64,000 bases of DNA. Source: Pseudarthrobacter sp. IC2-21 (lineage in GTDB: Bacteria; Actinomycetota; Actinomycetes; Actinomycetales; Micrococcaceae). The translations under genes were made by a program, and so were the position numbers. Shown here piece by piece: positions 10,813 through 20,668 of this stretch. The notes beneath the pieces were generated by a model that ran no database searches, was not told the DNA's origin, and was given only the letters and a program-made list of their open reading frames with translations. The stretch spans positions 1,736,001 to 1,800,000 of the forward strand of contig NZ_CP139145.1 in NCBI RefSeq assembly GCF_034048115.1, in the 5' to 3' direction. The stretch's first letter is position 1. Each line of letters begins with the position of its first letter.

Positions 10813-11535
10813 ATGGTTTTTGGGCTCGGCAGGAAATCCAAGAAAGAGCAGGACGCCGAACCGGCCGAATCCTCCGCGTCAGCGGAATCAACGGATTCCA
10901 CCCGGGCAGCGTCGGGGGACCCGGGCCTGCGGGCCAACGGCCCCTTCGACGTAGCCGAGATCGACAGCCGGGACGGCTACGTTGACCTCGGTGCCCTGCT
11001 CATCGCCCCGAGCGAGGGATTGCAGCTCCGGCTCGAGGTCGAAGAAGCCACCCAGCGTGTGGTGGCCGTGACCATGGACCTGAACGGCTCCAGCTTGCAG
11101 CTGCAGGCTTTCGCCGCCCCCAAAACCGAGGGGCTATGGGACGAAATACGCGAGCAGATCGGCCAGTCCGTGGGGAGCCAGGGCGGCCAGGTGGAAGAAG
11201 TGCAGGGTACGTTCGGCACAGAGCTGATCGCCAAGCTGCCCGCCGGTGCTGCGGACGGAAGCCAGGGATACCGGGTGGCCCGGTTCATCGGTGTGGACGG
11301 ACCCCGCTGGTTCCTGCGCGGCGTCCTGGGCGGGGAAGCGGCTCTGGAGCGTGAGGCCGCCGCTGAGCTGGAAGCCCTGTTCCGCCGCATTGTGGTGATC
11401 CGTGGTGACAGCCCCATGCCGCCACGGGACCTGCTGCAACTCCGCCTGCCCAAGGACGCCACCGCCACTCCGCCTCCTTCCGCCCCTGAACTTCAAGAGC
11501 CCGAGCGCGGTCCGGAAATTACCCAGATTGGCTGA
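10813..11535 (+). CDS. DUF3710 family protein
   Basis: 240 residues, starting MVFGLGRKSKKE after AAGGAGA at 10799-10805. A charged, disordered N-terminal 35 residues precede the DUF3710 domain (about 38-215), recognisable from NGPFDVAEID, YVDLGALLIAPSEGLQLRLEVEE and GPRWFLRGVLGGEAA. The family is an actinobacterial one of unknown function that lies after dut and before an OB-fold protein and DUF3159, exactly the order here. Its stop is overlapped by the most likely start of the next gene. Confidence 0.85.
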   Translation: MVFGLGRKSKKEQDAEPAESSASAESTDSTRAASGDPGLRANGPFDVAEIDSRDGYVDLGALLIAPSEGLQLRLEVEEATQRVVAVTMDLNGSSLQLQAFAAPKTEGLWDEIREQIGQSVGSQGGQVEEVQGTFGTELIAKLPAGAADGSQGYRVARFIGVDGPRWFLRGVLGGEAALEREAAAELEALFRRIVVIRGDSPMPPRDLLQLRLPKDATATPPPSAPELQEPERGPEITQIG

Positions 11536-11890
11536 TTCCCAGCACGTGGCCCCGGGCCGGCAGCCGCACGCCGAAGTAACCGTCAGCGGCCTCCCGGAAA
11601 GGGGCCGGGTGCTGTGCCACGGGTTCATTGAATCGGTAACTTTTCTGCCGACCAATCAAAACCCGGCGTTTACGGCCATCATCACCGACCTTGACGAGCA
11701 GCGCGCCGGCGTCAGCATCGGTCACGGAAGCGAAAAGCGCCTCCGCATCGTCTGGCTGGGCCGCCGGAGAGTGCCGGGGATCGAAGCCGGGACGGAAGTC
11801 CGCGTCGAAGGCATGCTGACCCAAAGCCATGGCCTGCCCACCATTTTCAATCCGCGCTACGAAATCATCTCCCGCCAGGAGCACGAATGA
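11528..11890 (+). CDS. OB-fold nucleic acid-binding domain protein
   Basis: About 120 residues. The region RGRVLCHGFIESVTFLPTNQNPAFTAIITDLDEQRAGVSI...RLRIVWLGRRRVPGIEAGTEVRVEGMLT has the strand pattern of an OB-fold of the kind found in tRNA-binding and single-strand-binding proteins. No catalytic motif is seen. The start is uncertain: TTG at 11528 overlaps the DUF3710 stop by eight bases, and GTG at 11546 would give a slightly shorter protein; neither has a clear ribosome-binding site. It overlaps the next gene by ATGA. Function unknown; linkage to DUF3710 and DUF3159 is typical of actinobacteria. Confidence 0.72.
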   Translation: MADSQHVAPGRQPHAEVTVSGLPERGRVLCHGFIESVTFLPTNQNPAFTAIITDLDEQRAGVSIGHGSEKRLRIVWLGRRRVPGIEAGTEVRVEGMLTQSHGLPTIFNPRYEIISRQEHE

Positions 11891-12672
11891 CCCCGTCCCA
11901 GCTGCCCGAGCCGTCCTCCGGACCGGAACGTTCCAACCCGGAGCAGGCCGGTCCCGGGGCGTCCCGCCCGGACCCCTCGCCCATGGCGGGCCTGGCTGGG
12001 GATTATGCCGCCAAGGCCGGGCTGCACCGCACCCATGACGGGCAGATTGACGTCCTCAAGAGTGCGGGCGGCATCCAGGGCATCGCCGAGAGCGTCGTCC
12101 CCGGCCTGGTTTTCCTTGTGGCCTTCACCATCACCCGGGACCTCACCCTGTCGCTGGCGGGTGCGCTGGCATCCGCCGCTGCCTTTACCGTGGCCCGCCT
12201 CATCCAGCGGCGCCCGCTGACCCAGGCGCTGGCCGGGGTTGTGGGCGTGGGTATCTCGGCGTGGCTGGCCAACACCACGGGAAAGGCAGAGGACTTTTAT
12301 CTTCCCGGCTTTTTCACCAACGCCGCCTACATCGTGGCGATGGTCATCTCCATCGCCATCAAGTGGCCGCTGGCTGGCCTGCTGTTTGGGTTCATCCGTA
12401 ACGAAGGCCTTGAGTGGCGCAAGGATCCGGCCCGGGTCAAGGCGTACCGGCTGGGCACCTGGATCATCGTGGCGGTCCTGGTGCTTCGGCTGATAGTCCA
12501 GGTACCGCTGTACCTGATGGGGGCGGACGGGCTGGCCGCCCTCGCCACCACGCGCCTGATCATGGCAGCACCGCTGTATATCCTCGGCGTCTGGATCGCC
12601 TGGCTGGTCACCCGCCCGGCGCCGGCCGGTGCCGGCGATCAGCCGTCGAAACCGTCGTCCTCAGGAGCCTGA
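11887..12672 (+). CDS. DUF3159 family integral membrane protein
   Basis: 261 residues. A soluble N-terminus of about 60 residues, including the conserved DVLKSAGGIQGIAES, is followed by roughly six hydrophobic spans between 70 and 245. DUF3159 resembles inner-membrane intracellular-septation and small transporter-like proteins, but no function is established. The start codon overlaps the preceding TGA (ATGA). Its last 34 bases overlap the 3' end of the convergent TrkA gene, so the two mRNAs are complementary there. Confidence 0.85.
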   Translation: MTPSQLPEPSSGPERSNPEQAGPGASRPDPSPMAGLAGDYAAKAGLHRTHDGQIDVLKSAGGIQGIAESVVPGLVFLVAFTITRDLTLSLAGALASAAAFTVARLIQRRPLTQALAGVVGVGISAWLANTTGKAEDFYLPGFFTNAAYIVAMVISIAIKWPLAGLLFGFIRNEGLEWRKDPARVKAYRLGTWIIVAVLVLRLIVQVPLYLMGADGLAALATTRLIMAAPLYILGVWIAWLVTRPAPAGAGDQPSKPSSSGA

Positions 12673-13379
12673 GCTCCGGCCGGCAGCACGGCTTCCGGCT
12701 CATGGACCACGGTTTCGCCAGATTCGGGGGACAGCAGTGCGCGGAGTTCGTCCTCCGCGGCGATGGTGGTGACGAAGAACAGTTCATCCCCGCCGTCGAT
12801 GACGTCGTCGCGGCTGGGCGTGATGGGTGCGTGGTCACGCAGGATAGCCACCAGGGTGGCGTCCTCGGGCCAGGTGATGTCGCCAACTGTCAGTCCGATG
12901 ACGTGGGAATCGTGCGGCACCGTGAATTCCACGAGTGAGGAAACCCCGGTCTGCAGGGTCAGCAGCCTGACCAGGTCACCGATTTCCACAGCCTCTTCCA
13001 CCAGCGCCGTCATCAGCTGGGGAGTGTTCACGGCTACGTCCACGCCCCAGGAATCGTTGAACATCCAGTCGTTCTTCGGGTTGTTGACCCGGCCCACCGT
13101 GCGGCCCACGCCGAATTCGGTTTTGGCCAGCAGCGAGACCACCAGGTTGACCTTATCGTCCCCGGTGGCGGAGACCACGACGTCGGCGTCCTCCACTTTT
13201 GCCCCCTGCAGGGTGCTGAGCTCGCAGGCATCGCCCACCAGCCAGTGCGCGCCTCGCAGCCCGCTGCGGCCGATGACCTCTGGCTTGAGATCGATCAGCA
13301 GGATGTCGTGTTTGTGTGCCAGCAGTTCCCTGGCGATCGATGACCCGACACTGCCGGCACCGACGATGACAACTTTCAC
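12639..13379 (-). CDS. TrkA-type potassium uptake regulatory protein (second of pair)
   Basis: 246 residues. An N-terminal RCK Rossmann domain begins MKVVIVGAGSVGSSIARELLAHKHDILLID, with the GxGxxG dinucleotide-binding loop and an acidic end of beta-2. A C-terminal RCK_C/TrkA_C domain (about 140-220) has PHDSHVIGLTVGDITWPEDATLVAILR. Such proteins gate Trk/Ktr potassium channels in response to NAD(H) or nucleotides; the membrane subunit is not in this window. It matches the second gene of the mycobacterial ceoB-ceoC pair. The start is GTG, overlapping the stop of the upstream TrkA gene by one base, so the two are coupled. The C-terminal 25 residues are disordered. Confidence 0.87.
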   Translation of the reverse strand: MKVVIVGAGSVGSSIARELLAHKHDILLIDLKPEVIGRSGLRGAHWLVGDACELSTLQGAKVEDADVVVSATGDDKVNLVVSLLAKTEFGVGRTVGRVNNPKNDWMFNDSWGVDVAVNTPQLMTALVEEAVEIGDLVRLLTLQTGVSSLVEFTVPHDSHVIGLTVGDITWPEDATLVAILRDHAPITPSRDDVIDGGDELFFVTTIAAEDELRALLSPESGETVVHEPEAVLPAGAQAPEDDGFDG

Positions 13380-14050
13380 TACAACTCCTTGACAGGTGCT
13401 TTGGCCAGGATCTGGGCGACCTGGGAACTTCGGTCCACCGGCAGCATGGCATGCACGGTGTCGCCGTCCTGGTAGAGGGTGCCGGACTCAGGCAGGATGC
13501 CTTCGCCGAACCTGGTGAGGTAGGCCACCCGGATGCCGGCAGCCTTCTCAACTGCGGCGATCCGCTGGCCGATCCAGCCGGCGTCGAGATCCACCTCGGT
13601 AAGCACCAGCCGGCCGGAAGGCTCACGGAAATCCCCGGCGATGTGCTGCTCGGGCAGGATACGGCGCAGCACCTGGTCAGCGCTCCAGCGCACTGCCGCG
13701 ACCGTGGGAATGCCAAGCCGCTGGTAGATCTCCGCCCGGCCGGGGTCATAGATCCTGGCCACCACATGGGGAACGTGGAACGTCTCGCGCGCCACCCGGG
13801 TTGCCAGGATGTTGGAGTTGTCCCCGCTGGACACGGCCGCGAAGGCGTAGGCCTCGGCAACTCCGGCCTGCTGGAGGGTGTCCCGGTCAAAACCCACACC
13901 GGTGACTTTGCGCCCGGTGAAGCCCTGCCGAAGCCGGCGGAACGCCCGGTCGTCCTGGTCGATGATGGCGACGGAATGGCCTGCATCCTCCAGCGTGTGC
14001 GCCAGGGTGGCCCCCACCCGGCCACATCCCATGATCACGAAATGCGCCAC
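13379..14050 (-). CDS. TrkA-type potassium uptake regulatory protein (first of pair)
   Basis: 223 residues with the same RCK_N plus RCK_C architecture as its partner: MAHFVIMGCGRVGATLAHTLEDAGHSVAIIDQD has the GxGxxG loop, and the C-terminal part has LTEVDLDAGWIGQRIAAVEKAAGIRVAYLTRFGEGILPESGTLYQDGDTVHAMLPVD. Tandem TrkA genes are usual in actinobacteria and probably form a heteromeric regulatory ring on a Trk-type channel. It is divergent from the APC permease, with 118 bases between the starts. Confidence 0.87.
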   Translation of the reverse strand: MAHFVIMGCGRVGATLAHTLEDAGHSVAIIDQDDRAFRRLRQGFTGRKVTGVGFDRDTLQQAGVAEAYAFAAVSSGDNSNILATRVARETFHVPHVVARIYDPGRAEIYQRLGIPTVAAVRWSADQVLRRILPEQHIAGDFREPSGRLVLTEVDLDAGWIGQRIAAVEKAAGIRVAYLTRFGEGILPESGTLYQDGDTVHAMLPVDRSSQVAQILAKAPVKEL

Positions 14051-14168
14051 CGTGTTTCCTTACCTTCCGTCGGCTGTTACTGCTGCAAGAACTCTACCGG
14101 CACCCCGGGTTCGGCAGCCGCTTCGACGCCGTCATGACATGCGCCGCGAATACGACTAGCTTTGTGGA

Positions 14169-16145
14169 GTGCTGACAATATTGAATGCCGTAAAACGGGT
14201 GCTGGTGGGCAGGCCCTTCAGGAATGACAGGCTGGCCCACACCCTGCTGCCCAAACGGATAGCACTTCCGGTGTTCGCCTCCGATGCCCTGTCCTCGGTG
14301 GCGTACGCGCCGGACGAGATCCTGCTGACCCTGGCCCTTGCCGGCGTCAGTGCCGTTGCCATTTCGCCCTGGGTGGGCCTGGCAGTCATGGTGGTGCTGC
14401 TGACAGTGGTGGCCTCATACCGCCAGAACGTGCATGCCTACCCGTCCGGTGGCGGGGACTACGAAATCGCCAACGAAAACCTTGGCAAGTACGCCGGCCT
14501 CACGGTGGCGTCCGCCCTGCTGGTGGACTACGTCCTGACCGTGTCGGTCTCGATGTCCTCCGCCGCCGCCTACCTCATCACCGCCGTGCCCGCCCTGCAC
14601 GGGGAACAGGCGCTCATCGCCACCATCGGCGTGATCATCCTCGCACTCGTCAACCTGCGCGGCATCAAGGAGGCCGGCAGCGTCTTTGCCGTCCCCACCT
14701 ACATCTTCATGGCCTCCATCCTCGGCATGACAGCAGTGGGCGTCTTCCAGGCCGCTACCGGCCAGCTGGGCGAGGCGCCCTCGGCCAACTTCGAGATCAT
14801 CCCCGCGCCCGGCTTCGACGAAGGGCTGGTGGGCCTGGCCGGCGCCTTCCTGCTCCTGCGGGCCTTCTCGTCCGGCGCCGCCGCACTGACCGGTGTCGAA
14901 GCCATCAGCAACGGCGTGCCCAACTTCAAAGTGCCCAAGAGCAAGAACGCTGCCACCACCCTGCTGCTGCTTGGTACGATCGGCGCCGCCATGCTGGCAG
15001 GCATCATCTACCTCGCCAACGCCACCAGGGTCCACATTGTGCTTGACCCGGCCACCGAGTTCCTCCTCAACGGCCTGCCGCTGCCCGAAGGCTATATCCA
15101 GAGCCCGGCCATCAGCCAGATTGCGCAGACCATCTTCGGCCCCGGGTCCATTCCGTTCTACATCGTGGTGGCTGCGACCGGCGTGATCCTGGTGTTTGCC
15201 TCCAACACCGCCTTTAACGGCTTCCCGGTCCTTGGCTCCATCCTCGCCCAGGACGGCTACCTGCCGCGCCAGCTGCGGACCAGGGGCGACCGCCTGGCCT
15301 TCAGCAACGGCGTCCTGGCGCTGGCCGCCGGTGCCCTGGTGCTGATCATTTCCTTCAATGCCGATGTCACCAAACTGATTCAGCTCTACATTGTGGGTGT
15401 CTTCATTTCCTTCACGCTGAGCCAGCTGGGCATGATCCGGCATTGGGGGAGGCACCTCAAGCTCGCCAAGGACAAAGCAGTCCGGCGCAAGATGATGAAG
15501 TCCCGCACCATCAACACCATCGGCTTCGGCATGACCGGACTGGTGCTGGTGATCGTGCTGATCACCAAGTTTGAACAGGGCGCGTGGATCGCCCTGCTGG
15601 CCATGTTCTTTCTGTTCCTGATCATGTGGAGCATCCGGGCGCACTATGACAACGTGGCCAAGGAACTGGCCGTGGATGAGGACTCCTCACCGCGCGCCCT
15701 GCCGTCCCGGGTCCACGCCGTGCTGCTGGTCTCGCACGTGCGCAAGCCTGTGCTCCGCGCCCTGGCGTACGCCCGGGCGTCGCGGCCTTCACGGCTTGAT
15801 GCCATTACCGTGGATATCAACGCCGAGGAAACAGCGCACACCGTGGCTGACTGGGAAAAGCTGGAGATCCCCGTGCCGCTCACGGTCCTGGCGAGCCCCT
15901 ACCGCGAGACCATCACGCCCATCATGGAATACGTCAAGAACATGCGCCGTGACTCGCCCCGCGACCTGGTGGTGGTGTACATCCCCGAATACGTGGTGGG
16001 TAAGTGGTGGGAGCAACTGGTCCATAACCAGACAGCACTGCGTATCAAGACCCGGCTGCACTTCGAACCCGGCGTGATGGTGGCCAGTGTCCCGTGGCAG
16101 CTTAAATCGTCCGAAGAAGCAAAGAACCTGCAGGATATCCAATGA
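14169..16145 (+). CDS. APC superfamily amino-acid/potassium-type permease
   Basis: 658 residues. The N-terminal cytoplasmic part ends in LLPKRIALPVFASDALSSVAYAPDEILLTLAL, the conserved first helix of this APC subfamily. About 12 membrane spans run from 40 to 490, and a soluble C-terminal domain of about 160 residues (HAVLLVSHVRKPVLRALAYARASRPSRLDAITVD) resembles a universal-stress-like module. Substrate not determinable; members act as amino-acid or cation symporters, and its position beside two TrkA genes makes potassium transport worth considering. The GTG start at 14169 has no clear ribosome-binding site. Its end overlaps the next gene by ATGA. Confidence 0.82.
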   Translation: MLTILNAVKRVLVGRPFRNDRLAHTLLPKRIALPVFASDALSSVAYAPDEILLTLALAGVSAVAISPWVGLAVMVVLLTVVASYRQNVHAYPSGGGDYEIANENLGKYAGLTVASALLVDYVLTVSVSMSSAAAYLITAVPALHGEQALIATIGVIILALVNLRGIKEAGSVFAVPTYIFMASILGMTAVGVFQAATGQLGEAPSANFEIIPAPGFDEGLVGLAGAFLLLRAFSSGAAALTGVEAISNGVPNFKVPKSKNAATTLLLLGTIGAAMLAGIIYLANATRVHIVLDPATEFLLNGLPLPEGYIQSPAISQIAQTIFGPGSIPFYIVVAATGVILVFASNTAFNGFPVLGSILAQDGYLPRQLRTRGDRLAFSNGVLALAAGALVLIISFNADVTKLIQLYIVGVFISFTLSQLGMIRHWGRHLKLAKDKAVRRKMMKSRTINTIGFGMTGLVLVIVLITKFEQGAWIALLAMFFLFLIMWSIRAHYDNVAKELAVDEDSSPRALPSRVHAVLLVSHVRKPVLRALAYARASRPSRLDAITVDINAEETAHTVADWEKLEIPVPLTVLASPYRETITPIMEYVKNMRRDSPRDLVVVYIPEYVVGKWWEQLVHNQTALRIKTRLHFEPGVMVASVPWQLKSSEEAKNLQDIQ

Positions 16146-17563
16146 CCCCCCAGCCCCACAGCACCGCCGCCACCGCACCCGCCCCGGACGCCGCCGTCGA
16201 ACTGGTGCTCGACGTTGGCCCGGTGGCCCACGGCGGGCACTGCGTGGCCCGGCACGAGGGCCGGGTGATCTTTGTCCGGCACGGGATTCCCGGTGAAAAA
16301 GTCCGTGTACGGCTCACCGACGCGGAGGAGTCAGCCAAATTCTGGCGCGCCGACGTGGTGGAGGTCCTGGCCGCCTCCCCGGACCGCGTGGATCACTTCT
16401 GGCATGCGGCGGACTCATCCCGTTCCTGGCAGCACGGGCACCCTCCGGTGGGCGGTGCCGAATTCGGCCACATCTCCCTGGCACGCCAGCGGGGGCTTAA
16501 ATCGGCGGTACTCGCCGAACAACTCAAGCGCCTTGCCGGCGTCGAAAGCGTGCCCGGTCTTGCCGACCTGGCGAACGTTGTGGAGGAAGTGCGGGGGAGT
16601 GCCCCCGGCGCGGAGTCCGGGGCAGACGAAACATACGACGCCGGCACCGGGCTGGGGTGGCGCACGCGCGTTGGCTTCTCCGTCACCGCCGCCGGAAAAC
16701 TTGGCATGCATGCGCACCGTTCGGACTCCATCGTTGCCGTCCGGGAGATGCCGCTGGCTTCCGAACGGATTAACCGGTTGCGGCTGTGGGAGCACGACTT
16801 CCAGGGCATCGAGCGCGTGGAGGTTGCGGCGCCGTCGAACGGCTCCCGCCCCCTGGTGCTGCTTGCCCCCGCGCCGGGAACCAGCCCCAAGCGGCTCAAC
16901 GCCGTCGCGGCCCGGCTACCCGACGACGTCTCCGTAGCCGCGTTCGATCCCCTCACCGAAGAAGTCCGGCAACTCCGCGGCCGCACCTGGGTCCAGGAGT
17001 CCGCAGCCGGGCACGAATACCGGGTCACGGGAGCGGGTTTCTGGCAGATCCACCGCGACGCGCCCGGAACACTTGTGGGCGCTGTCACAGAATTCCTCCA
17101 CGGCGGCGGCTTCCTGGGGCCCGGATCCGTGGTGGCTGACCTCTACGCGGGAGCCGGGCTTTTCACGGCACCGCTGGCCGATGCCGTGGGCGAGACCGGC
17201 TCTGTTCTCTCGGTGGAAGGCGCGCCGGGAACCAGCCGGGACGCCCGAAAGAACCTGCACGGTGCCCCGCAGGTGGAAATCGTGCAGGGCAGGGTAGAGC
17301 GGATCCTCCGCCAGAAACCGCGGAATTTCGATGCCCTGGTGCTGGACCCGCCCCGGGCCGGGGCAGGCAAGGCGGTCGTCAGTCAGTTGGTGGCCGCCGG
17401 ACCCCGGGCGGTTGCCTACGTTTCCTGCGATCCGGCATCGTTTGCCCGGGACGTTGGGTACTTCCAACAATCGGGATGGTCACTGGCCGGCCTGCGTGCG
17501 TTTGACCTGTATCCCCACACGCACCACCTGGAGACGGTCGCCCTGCTGACGCCGGCCCCGTGA
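16142..17563 (+). CDS. TRAM-domain class I SAM-dependent RNA (uracil-C5) methyltransferase
   Basis: 473 residues of the TrmA/RlmC/RlmD family. A TRAM domain lies at about 18-80 (LVLDVGPVAHGGHCVARHEGRVIFVRHGIPGE). The Rossmann methyltransferase domain carries VADLYAGAGLFTAPLAD (SAM loop), LVLDPPRAGAG and AYVSCDPASFARD, with the catalytic Cys, and ends in the usual YPHTHHLETVALL with the general-base Glu. It probably makes 5-methyluridine in rRNA or tRNA; which site cannot be told. The pairing with an APC permease by ATGA overlap is a recurrent actinobacterial arrangement, with no obvious functional reason. Confidence 0.9.
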   Translation: MTPQPHSTAATAPAPDAAVELVLDVGPVAHGGHCVARHEGRVIFVRHGIPGEKVRVRLTDAEESAKFWRADVVEVLAASPDRVDHFWHAADSSRSWQHGHPPVGGAEFGHISLARQRGLKSAVLAEQLKRLAGVESVPGLADLANVVEEVRGSAPGAESGADETYDAGTGLGWRTRVGFSVTAAGKLGMHAHRSDSIVAVREMPLASERINRLRLWEHDFQGIERVEVAAPSNGSRPLVLLAPAPGTSPKRLNAVAARLPDDVSVAAFDPLTEEVRQLRGRTWVQESAAGHEYRVTGAGFWQIHRDAPGTLVGAVTEFLHGGGFLGPGSVVADLYAGAGLFTAPLADAVGETGSVLSVEGAPGTSRDARKNLHGAPQVEIVQGRVERILRQKPRNFDALVLDPPRAGAGKAVVSQLVAAGPRAVAYVSCDPASFARDVGYFQQSGWSLAGLRAFDLYPHTHHLETVALLTPAP

Positions 17564-17654
17564 TGCTACTAGGATGGCGGTAGTAATCCCACGTCGCGCA
17601 CCGTAAACACGGTTGAGTATTCACGGCTGACCTCCTGCAACTTTGTGGCCAGCA

Positions 17655-17676
17655 CTAATTAGGCCTGCCTAACTAG
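17655..17676. promoter_or_regulatory. 22-bp operator-like palindrome upstream of aconitase
   Basis: CTAATTAGGC and GCCTAACTAG flank a CT centre; the arms match at nine of ten positions and the inner 14 bases (TTAGGCCTGCCTAA) form a perfect dyad apart from the centre. It lies 53 bases before the acnA ATG, where a promoter should be. The TTAGG...CTAAC content recalls the DtxR/IdeR iron box, but the half-site spacing is shorter. A repressor site is likely; which protein binds is unknown. Confidence 0.5.
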
Positions 17677-17728
17677 CAAGCGGTCTACCGCGCGACAAAG
17701 ATGAAACTGTTGCGAGAGGAGTCCTGCG

Positions 17729-20539
17729 ATGAGCACAGTGGACAGCTTCGGTTCAAAAGGCAAACTTAATGTAGCCGGAACCGAATACGAAATTTTCCGG
17801 TTGAACTCCGTTGAAGGTGCAGAAAACCTTCCGTTCAGCCTCAAGGTATTGCTTGAAAACCTGTTGAGGACCGAGGACGGCGCGAACATCACTGCCGATC
17901 ACGTGCGTGCCTTGGCCGGGTGGGATCCCAATGCCCAGCCCGATACAGAAATCCAGTTCACGCCTGCCCGCGTGATCATGCAGGACTTCACCGGCGTCCC
18001 CTGCGTGGTGGACCTGGCGACCATGCGTGAAGCGGTCAAGGAACTCGGCGGTGACCCCAAGCGGGTCAACCCGTTGGCTCCTGCGGAAATGGTCATCGAC
18101 CACTCCGTTCAGATCGACGCCTTCGGTAACTCCGGCGCACTGGAGCGCAACATGGAGATCGAATACCAGCGCAACGGCGAGCGTTACCAGTTCCTTCGCT
18201 GGGGCCAGACGGCGTTCGATGACTTCAAGGTAGTTCCCCCGGGAACCGGCATTGTGCACCAGGTCAACATCGAGTACCTGGCACGCACCGTCATGACCCG
18301 CGAAGTTGACGGGGTTCTCCGGGCCTACCCGGACACCTGCGTCGGCACCGACTCGCACACCACCATGGTCAACGGCCTGGGTGTCCTGGGCTGGGGCGTT
18401 GGCGGCATCGAAGCCGAAGCGGCCATGCTGGGCCAGCCGGTCTCCATGCTCATCCCGCGCGTGGTGGGCTTCAAGCTGACCGGGTCCATCCCCGCCGGCG
18501 CCACCGCCACGGACGTGGTGCTGACCATCACCGAGCAGCTGCGCAAGCACGGCGTGGTGGGCAAGTTCGTGGAATTCTACGGCGAAGGTGTCGCGGCTGT
18601 GCCGCTGGCCAACCGCGCCACCATCGGCAACATGAGCCCGGAATTCGGTTCCACGGCCGCAATGTTCCCGATCGACGACGTCACATTGGACTACCTGCGC
18701 CTCACCGGCCGCTCGGAAGAGAATGTTGCCCTCGTGGAGTCCTACGCGAAGGAACAGGGCCTCTGGCACGATCCTTCCAAGGAGATCAAGTTCTCCGAGT
18801 ACCTGGAACTGGACCTGTCCACCGTTGTTCCGTCCATCTCCGGCCCGAAGCGTCCCCAGGACCGCATCGAGCTCACCGATGCCAAGGAGCAGTTCCGCAA
18901 GGACATCCACAACTACGTCGCCATCGAAGACGGCAGCGTGGACGAGTCCCTGGACGAATCGTTCCCGGCCTCGGACGCTCCGTCCTTCACGCACGCCGAC
19001 TCCCACACCACGGAGACCACCCGTGTCCAGTCGGCAGCGAACGGCGCCAACGGGCGTCCCAGCAGCCCGGTGCACATCAAGACCGAAGACGGCCGCGAGT
19101 TCGAGCTGGACCACGGAGCGGTTTCGATCGCCTCCATCACCTCCTGCACGAACACGTCCAACCCGTCCGTGATGCTGGCCGCAGCCCTGCTGGCCCGCAA
19201 CGCCGTGGACAAGGGCCTGATGTCCAAGCCGTGGGTCAAGACCTCCGTGGCTCCCGGTTCCAAGGTAGTCACCGACTACTACGAAAAGTCCGGCCTGACC
19301 CCGTACCTGGAGAAGCTTGGCTTCTACATCGTGGGCTACGGCTGCGCCACCTGCATCGGCAACTCCGGCCCGCTGGACGCTGAAATCTCCGAGGCCATCC
19401 AGGCCAACGACCTTTCCGTCACCGCAGTGCTCTCCGGTAACCGTAACTTCGAAGGCCGGATCAACCCGGACGTGAAGATGAACTACCTGGCCTCCCCGCC
19501 GCTGGTCATCGCCTACGCCCTGGCCGGTTCCATGGACTTCGACTTCGACACCGATTCCCTCGGCAAGGACGAAGCCGGCAACGATGTCTTCCTGAAGGAC
19601 ATCTGGCCGAACCCGGTTGAGGTCCAGAAGGTCATCGATTCCTCCATCGACAAGGACATGTTCGCCCGTGGCTACGAGGGCGTTTTCGACGGCGACGCAC
19701 GCTGGAAGGCGCTCGACACGCCCGCCGGTGACACCTTCGCCTGGGATCCGAACTCCACCTATGTCCGGAAGCCCCCGTACTTCGAGGGCATGAAGGCCCA
19801 GCCGGAGCCCGTCCGGGACATCACCGGCGCCCGCGTGCTGCTGAAGCTCGGCGATTCGGTCACCACCGACCACATCTCCCCGGCCGGCTCCTTCAAGTCG
19901 GACACCCCCGCCGGCCAGTACCTGCTGGCCAACGGTGTGGAGCGCAAGGACTTCAACTCCTACGGCTCACGCCGTGGCAACCACGAAGTCATGATCCGCG
20001 GCACGTTCGCGAACATCCGCATCAAGAACCAGCTCCTGGACGGCGTGGAGGGCGGCTTCACCCGCGACTTCACCCAGGCCGACGGCCCGCAGGCCTACGT
20101 CTACGACGCCGCCCAGAACTACCAGGCAGCCGGCACCCCGCTGGTGGTCCTGGCGGGCAAGGAATACGGTTCCGGATCCTCCCGTGACTGGGCAGCGAAG
20201 GGTACGGCGCTCCTGGGCGTCAAGGCCGTCGTCGCCGAAAGCTACGAGCGCATCCACCGCTCCAACCTGATCGGCATGGGCGTCCTGCCCCTGCAGTTCC
20301 CGGCCGGCGAGACCGCGGCCACGCTGGGCCTGACCGGCACGGAAACCTTCTCGGTTGAGGGCGTCACCGCCCTGAACGAAGGCACCACGCCCAAGACCCT
20401 GAAGGTCACCGCCACCGCAGAAGACGGTACTGCCAAGTCCTTCGATGCGGTCCTGCGCATCGATACCCCGGGTGAAGCAGACTACTACCGCAACGGCGGC
20501 ATCCTGCAGTACGTCCTGCGCCAGATCTCCGCTAACTAG
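17729..20539 (+). CDS. acnA: Aconitate hydratase A
   Basis: Converts citrate to isocitrate via cis-aconitate in the TCA cycle. The protein has 936 residues, the AcnA/IRP1-type length. The 4Fe-4S ligands are C473 ([11 protein letters not shown]), C539 and C542 ([12 protein letters not shown]); substrate residues such as [21 protein letters not shown] and the C-terminal swivel-domain [10 protein letters not shown] are intact. A disordered insertion of about 45 residues (395-440, Ser/Asp/Thr-rich) is usual in actinobacteria. The ATG is preceded by AGAGGAG at 17715-17721. The gene stands alone, with a palindrome upstream and a hairpin downstream. Corynebacterial aconitase is controlled by AcnR and iron-responsive regulators; the palindrome here is unlike the AcnR site. 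Confidence 0.97.
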   Translation: MSTVDSFGSKGKLNVAGTEYEIFRLNSVEGAENLPFSLKVLLENLLRTEDGANITADHVRALAGWDPNAQPDTEIQFTPARVIMQDFTGVPCVVDLATMREAVKELGGDPKRVNPLAPAEMVIDHSVQIDAFGNSGALERNMEIEYQRNGERYQFLRWGQTAFDDFKVVPPGTGIVHQVNIEYLARTVMTREVDGVLRAYPDTCVGTDSHTTMVNGLGVLGWGVGGIEAEAAMLGQPVSMLIPRVVGFKLTGSIPAGATATDVVLTITEQLRKHGVVGKFVEFYGEGVAAVPLANRATIGNMSPEFGSTAAMFPIDDVTLDYLRLTGRSEENVALVESYAKEQGLWHDPSKEIKFSEYLELDLSTVVPSISGPKRPQDRIELTDAKEQFRKDIHNYVAIEDGSVDESLDESFPASDAPSFTHADSHTTETTRVQSAANGANGRPSSPVHIKTEDGREFELDHGAVSIASITSCTNTSNPSVMLAAALLARNAVDKGLMSKPWVKTSVAPGSKVVTDYYEKSGLTPYLEKLGFYIVGYGCATCIGNSGPLDAEISEAIQANDLSVTAVLSGNRNFEGRINPDVKMNYLASPPLVIAYALAGSMDFDFDTDSLGKDEAGNDVFLKDIWPNPVEVQKVIDSSIDKDMFARGYEGVFDGDARWKALDTPAGDTFAWDPNSTYVRKPPYFEGMKAQPEPVRDITGARVLLKLGDSVTTDHISPAGSFKSDTPAGQYLLANGVERKDFNSYGSRRGNHEVMIRGTFANIRIKNQLLDGVEGGFTRDFTQADGPQAYVYDAAQNYQAAGTPLVVLAGKEYGSGSSRDWAAKGTALLGVKAVVAESYERIHRSNLIGMGVLPLQFPAGETAATLGLTGTETFSVEGVTALNEGTTPKTLKVTATAEDGTAKSFDAVLRIDTPGEADYYRNGGILQYVLRQISAN

Positions 20540-20566
20540 CAGGTATCTGAACCACGCAGCATCCTC

Positions 20567-20605
20567 CCGAAGCCCCGGCCGGTCAGCGACCAGCCGGGGC
20601 TTCGG
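20567..20605 (+). terminator. Hairpin terminator after acnA
   Basis: Thirteen-base perfect arms (CCGAAGCCCCGGC and its complement) enclose a 13-base loop and are followed by CTTTG. It starts 28 bases after the acnA stop and precedes the dxs promoter region. The T-run is short, so termination efficiency is uncertain. Confidence 0.75.
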
Positions 20606-20668
20606 CTTTGCATTTCACCCAAGGCGTTAGAGTTAATAGGCACGTCTACCACCCGAAGGAGGGGTCAT

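Noticed and set aside
14415..15644. A 409-codon antisense frame under the APC permease, rich in His, Gly and Gln
   Set aside because: The composition is that of a reverse-frame shadow of membrane helices, and there is no plausible ribosome-binding site.
17753..19873. A 706-codon open frame on the minus strand inside aconitase
   Set aside because: It is antisense to a clearly conserved enzyme; long antisense frames are expected with strong third-position G+C bias. Its translation has no recognisable domain.
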